Source: Candidatus Omnitrophota bacterium (GTDB taxonomy: Bacteria; Omnitrophota; Gorgyraeia; Zapsychrales; Zapsychraceae). Taken from it: a DNA stretch of 13,052 nt. Where the stretch lies: NCBI GenBank assembly GCA_018399915.1, contig JAGYNW010000039.1, positions 1 through 13,052 on the forward strand. The letters run 5' to 3'. The notes beneath the pieces were generated by a model. It saw nothing but the letters and a program-made list of their open reading frames with translations. It made no database searches and was not told the DNA's origin. Position numbers and translations under genes: made by a program. This document shows, one piece after another, positions 1 to 5,696 of the stretch (the first letter of the stretch is position 1; each line of letters begins with the position of its first letter).

Positions 1-128
1 ATGCAAATACAAGGAAAAGCTACTGGAGAATATCCAAAAGCCCAATCCTCTCAAGAACAGTCACTAATGGACACCTAAAGAAGCTAGGACTTCAATCAAT
101 AACCGAAAGATATTCATTAGTACATTAA
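1..128 (+). CDS. ltrA: Group II intron-encoded reverse transcriptase/maturase, C-terminal end (partial)
   Basis: The frame that starts at base 3 is open from the window edge to a TAA at 126-128 and gives 41 residues beginning ANTRKSYWRISKSPILSR and ending ERYSLVH. The pattern 'N-[TS]-R-K-x-Y-W-R-x-[AS]-x-S-P-I-L ... T-N-x-x-L-x-x-x-G-L-x-[ST]' is the usual C-terminal tail of bacterial group II intron-encoded proteins, which combine reverse transcriptase and maturase activity and help the intron splice and retrohome. The catalytic domains lie to the left of the window. The stop codon sits about 10 bases before intron domain V, as expected for an ORF placed in domain IV. The identification rests on family memory of this tail plus the intron RNA domains right after it. 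Whether the full protein is intact cannot be seen here. Confidence 0.85.
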   Translation, partial: ANTRKSYWRISKSPILSRTVTNGHLKKLGLQSITERYSLVH

Positions 129-137
129 TTTTATCGA

Positions 138-169
138 ACCGCCGTATGCCGAACGGCACGTACGGTGGT
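138..169 (+). ncRNA. Group II intron domain V (catalytic hairpin)
   Basis: The hairpin pairs 138-146 with 161-169 and 147-150 with 155-158 around a GAAC loop (151-154). C159 and G160 form the expected two-base bulge. The catalytic triad position reads C140-G141-C142 paired to G167, U166 and G165, with the typical central G-U wobble; CGC in place of AGC is known in several bacterial intron classes. The core CCGUAU...ACGUACGG agrees with the domain V consensus. The upper stem is short, and GAAC is not a perfect GNRA loop. Confidence 0.9.
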
Positions 170-171
170 GT

Positions 172-210
172 GAGAGGACGGTAGCCGAATTAATCGGCTA
201 CCTCCTACTC
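172..210 (+). ncRNA. Group II intron domain VI with bulged branch-point A207
   Basis: GTAGCCGA (181-188) pairs with TCGGCTAC (194-201) around an ATTAA loop. Below it AGGA (175-178) pairs with TCCT (203-206), and GAG (172-174) pairs with CTC (208-210). A207 is left unpaired between the two lower helices, which is the geometry of the nucleophilic adenosine in lariat formation. The sequence then continues GAT to the predicted 3' splice site. Confidence 0.85.
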
Positions 211-254
211 GATTGCTTCTCCGCTCTATCCCGGACCGCGATAAATAAATTTCA

Positions 255-282
255 TTGACACACTTTTTATTATTGTTAGAAT
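255..282 (+). promoter_or_regulatory. Sigma70-type promoter for the two-TM protein and ferritin genes
   Basis: A perfect -35 TTGACA (255-260) is followed after 16 bases by TAGAAT (277-282), one mismatch from the -10 consensus. Transcription would begin near 289. This argues against the upstream ATG at 284 as a start codon and leaves an untranslated leader of about 67 bases before the ATG at 356. The promoter lies only about 40 bases beyond the predicted intron end. Confidence 0.6.
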
Positions 283-355
283 TATGCAAGCTTGCAGGGG
301 CTTTGCAGGCTGGGGTGAAGGGCTTTGCATCAGGATTTATGAGAGGATATATCAG

Positions 356-1120
356 ATGAAGAAGGATTGGCAATGGAAAGTATTGGCCGGAATCGCTATG
401 CTCGTTCTTTCGGCGGGTTTTTATTACCTGCATTACTGGATTTTTCGTGACGCGCATCATATTTTTATTTATCTTCTGGGGGATGTGGCCTTTGTCTTTA
501 TCGAAGTCCTGTTGGTCACCTTGATCATCCACCATCTTTTGAGCGCCTGGGAGAAACGCACGTATTTAAAGAAGTTGACCATGGTCATTGAAGTGTTTTT
601 CAGTGAGTTCGGCAAGCACCTTTTGGTGTACCTTTCCAACTTTGACAATAACAGGGATCAAATCCAAAAGTACATTTCCAGTGAAGCCCGATACGATGAC
701 GTGGATTTGAGGTCCGCCTGCCGGGTTCTAAAACAGTACCGGTCGGATATCGCTATGGATAAAATGGATATAGGGAAATTGACCGGATTTCTTAAAGATA
801 AACGGCCGTTTCTGGTGAACCTTTTACAAAATCCAAGTCTCCTGGAGCATGAATCCTTTACAGAGGCCTTGATGGCGGTCTTTCATCTTGCCGAAGAATT
901 GGCGGCCCGGGAAGGCGGGACTTTTTCCGCTGAGGATTGGGAGCATACCCAAAGAGATATTCAGCGGGCCTATGACCGGCTGGTCTATCAATGGGTTCAA
1001 TATATGCGTTACACCAAGGCGAATTATCCGTACTTTTTCCTTTTCGCCCTGAGAACGAATCCGTTTGATGACAAGAACTCGTGGCTGGATAAGTGGTATG
1101 AGCCACAAAAGAACACTTAA
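356..1120 (+). CDS. Unrecognised membrane-anchored protein with two N-terminal TM segments
   Basis: I do not recognise this family with confidence. The product is 254 residues from the ATG at 356, which has GAGAGG (341-346) nine bases upstream; the longer frame from 284 starts inside the predicted -10 box and has no ribosome site. Two hydrophobic segments, near residues 8-29 and 36-62, probably form a membrane hairpin. A charged, largely helical domain of about 190 residues without cysteine-rich or nucleotide-binding motifs follows and is probably cytoplasmic. The tail is rich in aromatic residues (YPYFFLFALRTNPFDD). It is the first gene after a good promoter, and the ferritin gene follows 28 bases later, so the two are probably co-transcribed. 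A link to iron or oxidative stress would rest only on that neighbour. Confidence 0.8.
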   Translation: MKKDWQWKVLAGIAMLVLSAGFYYLHYWIFRDAHHIFIYLLGDVAFVFIEVLLVTLIIHHLLSAWEKRTYLKKLTMVIEVFFSEFGKHLLVYLSNFDNNRDQIQKYISSEARYDDVDLRSACRVLKQYRSDIAMDKMDIGKLTGFLKDKRPFLVNLLQNPSLLEHESFTEALMAVFHLAEELAAREGGTFSAEDWEHTQRDIQRAYDRLVYQWVQYMRYTKANYPYFFLFALRTNPFDDKNSWLDKWYEPQKNT

Positions 1121-1148
1121 TAATAACGTTTAACCAAAGGAGAAGATT

Positions 1149-1652
1149 ATGGGAACCAGAGGAAGAGCAATAATCGAGGAGTTAGGCATCAAGATCGAGG
1201 ACCTGATCATGATGTTGAACAAGGCATTTGCGGATGAATGGCTTGCGTATTACCAATATTGGCTGGGCGCGAAGGTGGCTGTGGGGATGCCGAAAGAAGC
1301 GGTGGTGACTGAACTTCTTGAACATGCCGCAGATGAGTTGCGTCACGCCGGGATGTTAGCCGACAGGATTCTTCAATTGGGCGGCACGCCTTTATTAGAA
1401 CCCAAAGAATGGTACGATTTTACAAACTGCGGTTATGAAAAACCTGAAGATTTTGATGTGCGCGTTCTTTTAAAACAGAATATCAAAGGCGAGCAATGCG
1501 CCATCGATGTGTATAAGAAGATCATCGATTATACTAAGGATAAAGACCCGGTCACCTATGATATGGCTTTGCAGATCATGACCGATGAGATCGAGCATGA
1601 AGAGGACCTCGAGGCGATCAAGGACGATATCGAGAAGATGTTCGCCAAGTAA
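1149..1652 (+). CDS. Ferritin-like diiron protein (Dps-like/DPSL 'thioferritin' type)
   Basis: This 167-residue four-helix protein of the ferritin superfamily should oxidise Fe(II) at a diiron site and store iron or remove peroxide in the cytoplasm. The bacterioferritin-like ligand set is complete: E30, E63 with H66 (ExxH), E115, and E147 with H150 (ExxH). C94 and C117 lie between the second and fourth helices. A cysteine pair near the diiron site is the mark of DPSL proteins (archaeal and Bacteroides Dps-like), which differ from true bacterioferritins and from Dps with inter-subunit sites. No haem-binding Met is evident. The start at 1149 has AAAGGAG (1136-1142) six bases upstream. The gene follows the two-TM gene and ends 55 bases before a strong terminator, so it closes the unit. 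The superfamily is firm; the DPSL subclass is likely. Confidence 0.92.
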   Translation: MGTRGRAIIEELGIKIEDLIMMLNKAFADEWLAYYQYWLGAKVAVGMPKEAVVTELLEHAADELRHAGMLADRILQLGGTPLLEPKEWYDFTNCGYEKPEDFDVRVLLKQNIKGEQCAIDVYKKIIDYTKDKDPVTYDMALQIMTDEIEHEEDLEAIKDDIEKMFAK

Positions 1653-1707
1653 GATTTTTTGGCTTGAGGATTCCGGTTCTTGAGGTCGGGATTGCGGGAT
1701 ACGCGTA

Positions 1708-1739
1708 AAAAAGGCAGCTTTTTGTTAAGCTGCCTTTTT
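1708..1739 (+). terminator. Intrinsic terminator after the ferritin gene
   Basis: AAAAAGGCAGCTT (1708-1720) and AAGCTGCCTTTTT (1727-1739) are perfect complements around a TTTGTT loop. The GGCAGCTT stem is followed by a T run, and the A run on the 5' side means it could also stop transcription from the other strand. No gene starts between it and 1879. The rest of that gap holds no clear feature apart from an AT-rich stretch near 1830-1860 that may include a weak promoter for the MarC gene. Confidence 0.9.
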
Positions 1740-1878
1740 GCGTGGAGCGAGAGTGCAAGCGGACATCTGGGGGGGTGTTTCCCATCGGTTCAGCTGGGTT
1801 CCGCAAATATTTTGGTAAAAATGCGCGGATTTATGATAAAATAATTTTTCTGTTTTTTATTCTTGAGGAATGATTTTT

Positions 1879-2487
1879 ATGAATAATTTAATCAATTGTG
1901 TTTTGGCTCTGATTGCTCTGATCAATCCGGTGAGCAAGGTTTTTATTGTTTCCTTGCTGGCGGAGAACGCCTCTGTTGAGGAGACCCGCAAAATATCCAT
2001 CAGGGCCACTTTTATCGCGTTGATCATCCTGGTCGTCTTTGCATTAACCGGCAATTTTATTCTGAGGTCCATCTTTCAGGTAGAGATTTACGCCTTTCAG
2101 ATCGTCGGGGGAGGCGTGCTTGTTTACCGGGGTTTTCTGGCTTTGAATAAAGGGCTTTTTTTTGAATCGGATGTGAATCAGAAGCTTGAGGAGGCCTCTA
2201 TTGTTCCTTTGGCGTCTCCCTTGATCGCAGGGCCTGCCACCTTGACCGCCGCGGTGACATTCCCGCAGCATTACGGCCTGGGAATTACGCTGATCGCGAT
2301 TATTGTCAGTCTTTCGATCAATTTGATTCTTATGCTTTCAGCGAAACGGATAGGCAGGGCTTTGAAAAGATACAATTTGATGGGAGCCCTTATCCGGATC
2401 ACAGGCCTCATTGTTGCCACCATTGGCATGCAACTCATGTTAAACGGTATCCGGACCTATGGGCTGGGATTTGGGGGCATTCATTAA
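1879..2487 (+). CDS. MarC-family (UPF0056) integral membrane protein
   Basis: The product is 202 residues, mostly hydrophobic, with about six TM segments, the usual size for MarC. Family motifs are the N-terminal INPVSK (residues 15-20), the central PLASPLIAGPATLT (about 109-123) and the C-terminal RITGLIVATIGMQLMLNGI. MarC proteins are inner-membrane proteins of unknown transport role; the old link to multiple antibiotic resistance was withdrawn, and archaeal relatives were proposed as amino acid transporters. The start at 1879 is preferred to the ATG at 1870 because GAGGAA (1865-1870) gives it normal spacing but overlaps the earlier ATG. It is followed 26 bases later by the YihY gene, probably in the same transcript. 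Confidence 0.9.
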   Translation: MNNLINCVLALIALINPVSKVFIVSLLAENASVEETRKISIRATFIALIILVVFALTGNFILRSIFQVEIYAFQIVGGGVLVYRGFLALNKGLFFESDVNQKLEEASIVPLASPLIAGPATLTAAVTFPQHYGLGITLIAIIVSLSINLILMLSAKRIGRALKRYNLMGALIRITGLIVATIGMQLMLNGIRTYGLGFGGIH

Positions 2488-2513
2488 TTTTAATTTTTAG
2501 CGATGGGAGCGAT

Positions 2514-3854
2514 ATGAGCGTGAAAAGCAAAAATCGGATCAATTCTGTTATTCGTTTTCTTCAAGGCGATATCTGGCGCATCCGTGCCAATAAGTTGCCG
2601 GGAATGAAATCTTTCGGGATCAGGCAATTACGCATTATCCTTTTGGCCTTGCGCGGTTTTAATGAGGATAAATGCAAACTCAGGGCCTCGGCTTTAACCT
2701 TTTATTCTTTATTGTCAATTGTGCCGGTGGTTGCGATGGCCTTTGGCATTGCCAAGGGTTTTGGCTTTGAGAAAAGGCTGGAGGCCCAGTTGTATGACCG
2801 GCTTCCGGGGCAGGAAGAGGTGGTCAGCCGGATCATCAATTTTGCCGACGCGTTTTTGGAAAATACCCGGGGCGGCCTGATCGCCGGGATCGGTGTCGTG
2901 GTTTTGTTCTGGACGGTTATCAGGGTGTTAGGCTATATTGAAAGTTCCTTCAATGACATTTGGGGCATCAAAAAAAGCAGGCCGCTGGCGCGCAAATTCA
3001 GCGACTATCTGTCTTTAATGCTGATCTGCCCGATTCTCTTGATCATGTCCAGCAGCATCACGGTGATGATCACCAGCCAGGTAAAAGTGATCCTTGAGAA
3101 GTTGACATTCATGGGTTCGGTAGCCCCGTTGATCCTGTCTTTGCTGAGTTTTTTGCCTTATGTGGTTTTGTGGATCCTGTTTACCTTTCTCTATATTTTT
3201 ATGCCTAACACAAAGGTCTCTTTCAAATCCGGGTTGGTGGCCGGGGTCATTGCCGGGACCATCTATCAGCTGGTGCAGTGGGCTTACATCACGTTTCAGG
3301 TGGGGGTTTCCAAGTGGGGGGCGATTTACGGGAGTTTCGCGGCCTTGCCTTTGTTTCTGATCTGGTTGCAGCTGAGCTGGCTCATTGTGCTTTTGGGGGC
3401 AGAGATTTCCTTTGCCGAGCAGAACGTGGAAACCTATGAGTTTGAACCGGATTGCCTGAAGACAAGCATTGCTTTTAAACAGCAGCTTTCGGTGAGTATT
3501 GTTTTGTATTGCGTGCGCAGGTTTTGTCAAAAATTGCCGTCTCCGACAGCGGATGATTTTTCGCATGAGTGGGAGATCCCTATCCGTTTGGTGCGCCAGA
3601 TGCTTTTTGAACTGATTGAGGCCGGGGTGCTGGTGGAGGTAAAACTGAACGGGGCCGGCCAGGTGGCCTACCATCCGGCCTATAATGTGGACAAGATCAC
3701 GGTCAAAAGTGTCATTGATGCTTTGAATCAAAGCGGGAACGCCTCTGTTCCCGTCGGGGACGTTGAAGAGGTCAGGCTTGTAAGGGATATTTTGGCGAAA
3801 ATGGATAAATCCATGGCAGGCTTGCCTCAGAATGTTCTTCTTAAGGATTTGTAA
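2514..3854 (+). CDS. YihY/BrkB-family inner membrane protein with C-terminal winged-helix-like domain
   Basis: The product has 446 residues. The YihY domain spans roughly residues 38-305 with about six TM segments and the characteristic start LRASALTFYSLLSIVPV (57-72). Later family signatures are the SFNDIWGIKKSR loop, the FIMPNTKVSFKSGLVAGV-like segment and the GSFAALPLFLIWLQLSW segment. Members were once misannotated as ribonuclease BN; the true role is unknown. After the last TM segment lie about 140 soluble residues (about 315-446) that read as a winged helix: an SPTADDF / IPIRLVRQMLFELIEAGVL helix pair followed by a wing. This extension is longer than E. coli YihY and recurs in relatives from other phyla as far as I recall. 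The start ATG has GGGAG (2505-2509) upstream. The next gene begins 17 bases after the stop. Confidence 0.9.
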   Translation: MSVKSKNRINSVIRFLQGDIWRIRANKLPGMKSFGIRQLRIILLALRGFNEDKCKLRASALTFYSLLSIVPVVAMAFGIAKGFGFEKRLEAQLYDRLPGQEEVVSRIINFADAFLENTRGGLIAGIGVVVLFWTVIRVLGYIESSFNDIWGIKKSRPLARKFSDYLSLMLICPILLIMSSSITVMITSQVKVILEKLTFMGSVAPLILSLLSFLPYVVLWILFTFLYIFMPNTKVSFKSGLVAGVIAGTIYQLVQWAYITFQVGVSKWGAIYGSFAALPLFLIWLQLSWLIVLLGAEISFAEQNVETYEFEPDCLKTSIAFKQQLSVSIVLYCVRRFCQKLPSPTADDFSHEWEIPIRLVRQMLFELIEAGVLVEVKLNGAGQVAYHPAYNVDKITVKSVIDALNQSGNASVPVGDVEEVRLVRDILAKMDKSMAGLPQNVLLKDL

Positions 3855-3871
3855 AAAAACAAAGGATGGTT

Positions 3872-4150
3872 ATGGATAAGGCACAAAACGAGTTGGCCTG
3901 GGACGCAGGCGTCGAAGAGGCGTTTCAGTCCTTGATCGCACGGACCCCGGTTTTTTTGCAGGGGGTGGCCCGGCAAAAAGTCTCAGCCAGGATCAGGCGG
4001 CTTCTTCGCGAACAAGATCGTGCGCGTGTGGATGAAGGGCTTTTAGTCGACGCCTTTTTTGCAGAGACCCCTTTCGGGTTTCATGGATTGTTAAAAAAAG
4101 ATTTGAAGGAGTTAAATATTGATTACGGCCAGTATGGGCATAAGGAATAA
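3872..4150 (+). CDS. Small PCP_red-like helical protein
   Basis: The product is 92 residues from the ATG at 3872, which has AAAGG (3861-3865) six bases upstream; an ATG at 3866 overlaps that site. LAWDAGVEEAFQSL near residues 8-21, then RTPVFLQGVARQKVSARIRR and a final helix ending in LLVDAFF, follow the pattern of the PCP_red domain (W-x-x-E-A ... iP-f-v-R ... ar-x-x-iE). That domain is named after the C-terminus of light-independent protochlorophyllide reductase subunit B but is also found alone or fused to other proteins in non-phototrophic bacteria, where its role is unknown. Nothing nearby suggests chlorophyll synthesis. The last 32 bases overlap the next gene in a different frame. The domain call is from memory and moderately sure. 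Confidence 0.7.
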   Translation: MDKAQNELAWDAGVEEAFQSLIARTPVFLQGVARQKVSARIRRLLREQDRARVDEGLLVDAFFAETPFGFHGLLKKDLKELNIDYGQYGHKE

Positions 4151-4844
4151 GATCAGGACGATCATCGCGATAAGTGCGTTTTGGCTTGGGGCTCTGGTGG
4201 CGGGCCCGCAGGCGCAAGCCGCCCCGGCTTACGGCACCCGCATGCCGCGGCAACAGGAATTTTTCGTCGGAGCGCAGACACATTATGTCGCGCAGCGTGC
4301 ACTTGAAGGCGATAACGGGGAAATGCGCAGCCTGCAGCATTTTCTCAATATTTCTTTGGGCCTCACGGATTGGTTAACGCTTGACCTGAAAGGCGGCTGC
4401 GGGAATGTCCGGCATGAAAATGAGGATCAGGTGGATTTGAGTTATGCGACTTTTGTCGGCGGGGGCTATGGTTTCCGGTTACGCGTTTTTGAGAAAGAAA
4501 ACATTAAGGGGGTCTTTGGGTTTCAGCATATCAGCATCCATCCTTATTCCCGCAATATCGGTGAAACCAAACACAAATCCGTGCTGGATGACTGGCAGTT
4601 GTCTTTTTTGGTTTCATGGGCCGCGCATGAGGCCGTCACCCCTTACGGCGGGGTGAAAGTTTCGCGCATGGATAATATCCATTGGGAGAACGGGGAACGC
4701 AACCGCATCAAATCCGATGAGTCCCAAAGTTGGGGTGTAATCGTTGGCGCGGATATTCAGGTAAGCCCGCGGGTGTGGGTCAATCTGGAGGCCCAGGCCC
4801 TGGATGGCGAGGCCGTAAGCGCGGGTTTGAATTTCCGGTTTTAA
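4119..4844 (+). CDS. Outer-membrane beta-barrel protein with signal peptide, TTG start
   Basis: The product is 241 residues. A signal peptide is clear: NKIRT, then the hydrophobic core IIAISAFWLGALVAG, then an AQA cleavage site near residue 35. The mature part alternates polar and hydrophobic residues with many glycines and aromatics and ends in SAGLNFRF, a barrel-type terminal strand ending in Phe that is recognised by the BAM machinery. I see no domain naming its ligand. The TTG at 4119 is preferred because AAGGAG (4106-4111) lies seven bases upstream, while the ATG at 4134 has no ribosome site. This start lies inside the PCP_red-like gene, giving a 32-base overlap and probable translational coupling. 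A barrel protein implies an outer membrane in the host. Confidence 0.8.
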   Translation: MITASMGIRNKIRTIIAISAFWLGALVAGPQAQAAPAYGTRMPRQQEFFVGAQTHYVAQRALEGDNGEMRSLQHFLNISLGLTDWLTLDLKGGCGNVRHENEDQVDLSYATFVGGGYGFRLRVFEKENIKGVFGFQHISIHPYSRNIGETKHKSVLDDWQLSFLVSWAAHEAVTPYGGVKVSRMDNIHWENGERNRIKSDESQSWGVIVGADIQVSPRVWVNLEAQALDGEAVSAGLNFRF

Positions 4845-4916
4845 GTGACCGCTCCCGCAGGCGCGGATTAATTTTTGTTACTTTTGTTGCGGGAAAGCAG
4901 GCGAAAGGATTATGAG

Positions 4917-5549
4917 ATGGAAAATGTGGGTTCCTTAGGCGTTTTGTTGGGAGGTTCGTGGGCCTCGGGGGTGAATTTGTATTTGACCACCGCGGGTTTG
5001 GGTTTCGCGCATCGGATGGGATGGATTGACCTGCCCGGCCAAATGGAGGGCATCGCGCATCCTTTGGTGATCGGCCTGGCGCTTGTATTGTTTGCGATTG
5101 AATTTTTTGCCGACAAGATCCCTTACGTGGATTCGGCCTGGGATTCGGTGCACACCTTTATCCGTCCGGCCGGCGCCACGATCCTGGGTTACCTGGCCAT
5201 GGCGGACGTGGGCCCGGCAGTCCAGTATCCGGTGGCTGTTTTATCGGGCGCGGTGGCCCTGGATTCCCACTTGACCAAGGCCACCTCACGCCTGGCGATC
5301 AATACCTCCCCGGAACCTGTGACCAACACTGTGGCCAGTGTGACCGAGGACGTTTCGGTGTTGGGCGCCTTGTATTTGATCATCACCCATCCGGTTGTGA
5401 TCTCCGTGGCGGTCATCCTCTTTATCCTTTTTTCTTTTTGGTTCTTGAAAAAGATGTTCCATCTGGTCAAAAAGGTCTTTGGAAAAAAGGAACAAGCCCG
5501 GAGGCCGGGATTCGAACCCGAGGACCCGGGAAAATCCAAGGCGTCCTGA
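4917..5549 (+). CDS. DUF4126 membrane protein
   Basis: The product is 210 residues from the ATG at 4917, which has AAAGGA (4904-4909) seven bases upstream; the frame is open further left but with only a TTG and no ribosome site. The N-terminal stretch LLGGSWASGVNLYLTTAGLGF and the following GWIDLPG, FFADKIPYVDSAWDSVHTFIRP and GATILGYLA segments match the DUF4126 pattern, a family of multi-pass membrane proteins of unknown function with glycine-rich helices. The last long hydrophobic segment (about residues 155-180) is followed by a basic tail. The final residues RRPGFEPEDPGKSKAS are encoded across a sequence that looks like an antisense tRNA T-arm, so the original C-terminus may have been replaced there. 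A 147-base gap to the next gene follows. Confidence 0.85.
   Translation: MENVGSLGVLLGGSWASGVNLYLTTAGLGFAHRMGWIDLPGQMEGIAHPLVIGLALVLFAIEFFADKIPYVDSAWDSVHTFIRPAGATILGYLAMADVGPAVQYPVAVLSGAVALDSHLTKATSRLAINTSPEPVTNTVASVTEDVSVLGALYLIITHPVVISVAVILFILFSFWFLKKMFHLVKKVFGKKEQARRPGFEPEDPGKSKAS
5498..5521 (-). pseudogene. tRNA 3'-end-like remnant (T-arm and acceptor 3' strand)
   Basis: On the minus strand, 5521-5505 reads UCGGG-UUCGAAU-CCCGG, a five-pair T stem and a standard seven-base T loop. It is followed by CCUCCGG (5504-5498) where the acceptor 3' strand would be. No CCA is encoded, no acceptable anticodon arm or D arm can be folded further upstream, and the 5' acceptor strand is not found at normal distance. 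It is best read as a 3' fragment of a tRNA gene or a fortuitous likeness, not a working tRNA. Confidence 0.4.
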
Positions 5550-5609
5550 GCCACAACGCAAAAACATTCAAGAGGAAAACGTAAACACAAAAAAGTGAAA
5601 GAAAAAACC

Positions 5610-5643
5610 GTCCGGCCGATGCGCTTGGTTCAAGCGCAGGGAC
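5610..5643. other. Hairpin in the gap before the LhgO-like gene
   Basis: TGCGCTTG (5620-5627) and CAAGCGCA (5631-5638) form a perfect eight-pair stem with a GTT loop. An outer GTCC (5610-5613) can pair with GGAC (5640-5643). No T run follows, so this is not a standard intrinsic terminator. It may be an RNA structure in the leader of the next unit or an operator-like palindrome. The rest of the 5550-5696 gap holds an A-rich stretch but no clear promoter. Confidence 0.4.
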
Positions 5644-5696
5644 AAACAAGGGTTCGTCAAAACGGTGGCTTAAAAGAGATTGGTTGAGAGGAGATT

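Larger units (their letters stand above)
1..213 (+). mobile_element. Group II intron, 3' portion (end of domain IV ORF, domains V and VI)
   Basis: The left edge holds the 3' end of a mobile ribozyme: the end of its maturase gene, domain V (138-169) and domain VI (172-210). The predicted 3' splice site is just after GAT at 211-213, which leaves the bulged A207 seven bases from the intron end; an end at 214 is also possible. The flanking 3' exon appears to be intergenic DNA that leads into a promoter at 255-282. The 5' end, the exon-binding sites and most of the maturase lie outside the window, so activity cannot be judged. The two 3' RNA domains themselves look undamaged. Confidence 0.88.

Noticed and set aside
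1..78. Short frame starting at the ATG at base 1 (25 codons) as a gene
   Set aside because: The overlapping frame from base 3 gives a recognisable group II maturase tail, and the ATG frame is its shadow.
284..355. Upstream ATG at 284 as the start of the two-TM protein, adding 24 residues
   Set aside because: It overlaps the -10 box of the predicted promoter, has no ribosome site, and the extra residues break the normal N-terminal membrane hairpin. The ATG at 356 has GAGAGG nine bases upstream.
1812..1842. Promoter for the MarC gene (TTGGTA with GATAAA or TAAAAT)
   Set aside because: Neither hexamer pair is close to consensus with good spacing. A promoter is expected after the terminator at 1739, but this one is not supportable.
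3015..3731. Long minus-strand frame opposite the YihY gene (238 codons), and similar minus-strand frames elsewhere
   Set aside because: They lie opposite well-supported genes, have histidine/glutamine/arginine-rich low-quality sequence typical of antisense shadows, and lack ribosome sites.
5498..5615. A complete minus-strand tRNA, using CGTCCGG at 5609-5615 as the 5' acceptor partner
   Set aside because: The length would be about 118 bases, the D arm and anticodon arm do not fold, position 37 would be a pyrimidine in the best anticodon loop, and the acceptor has a mismatch. Only the T-arm end is credible.
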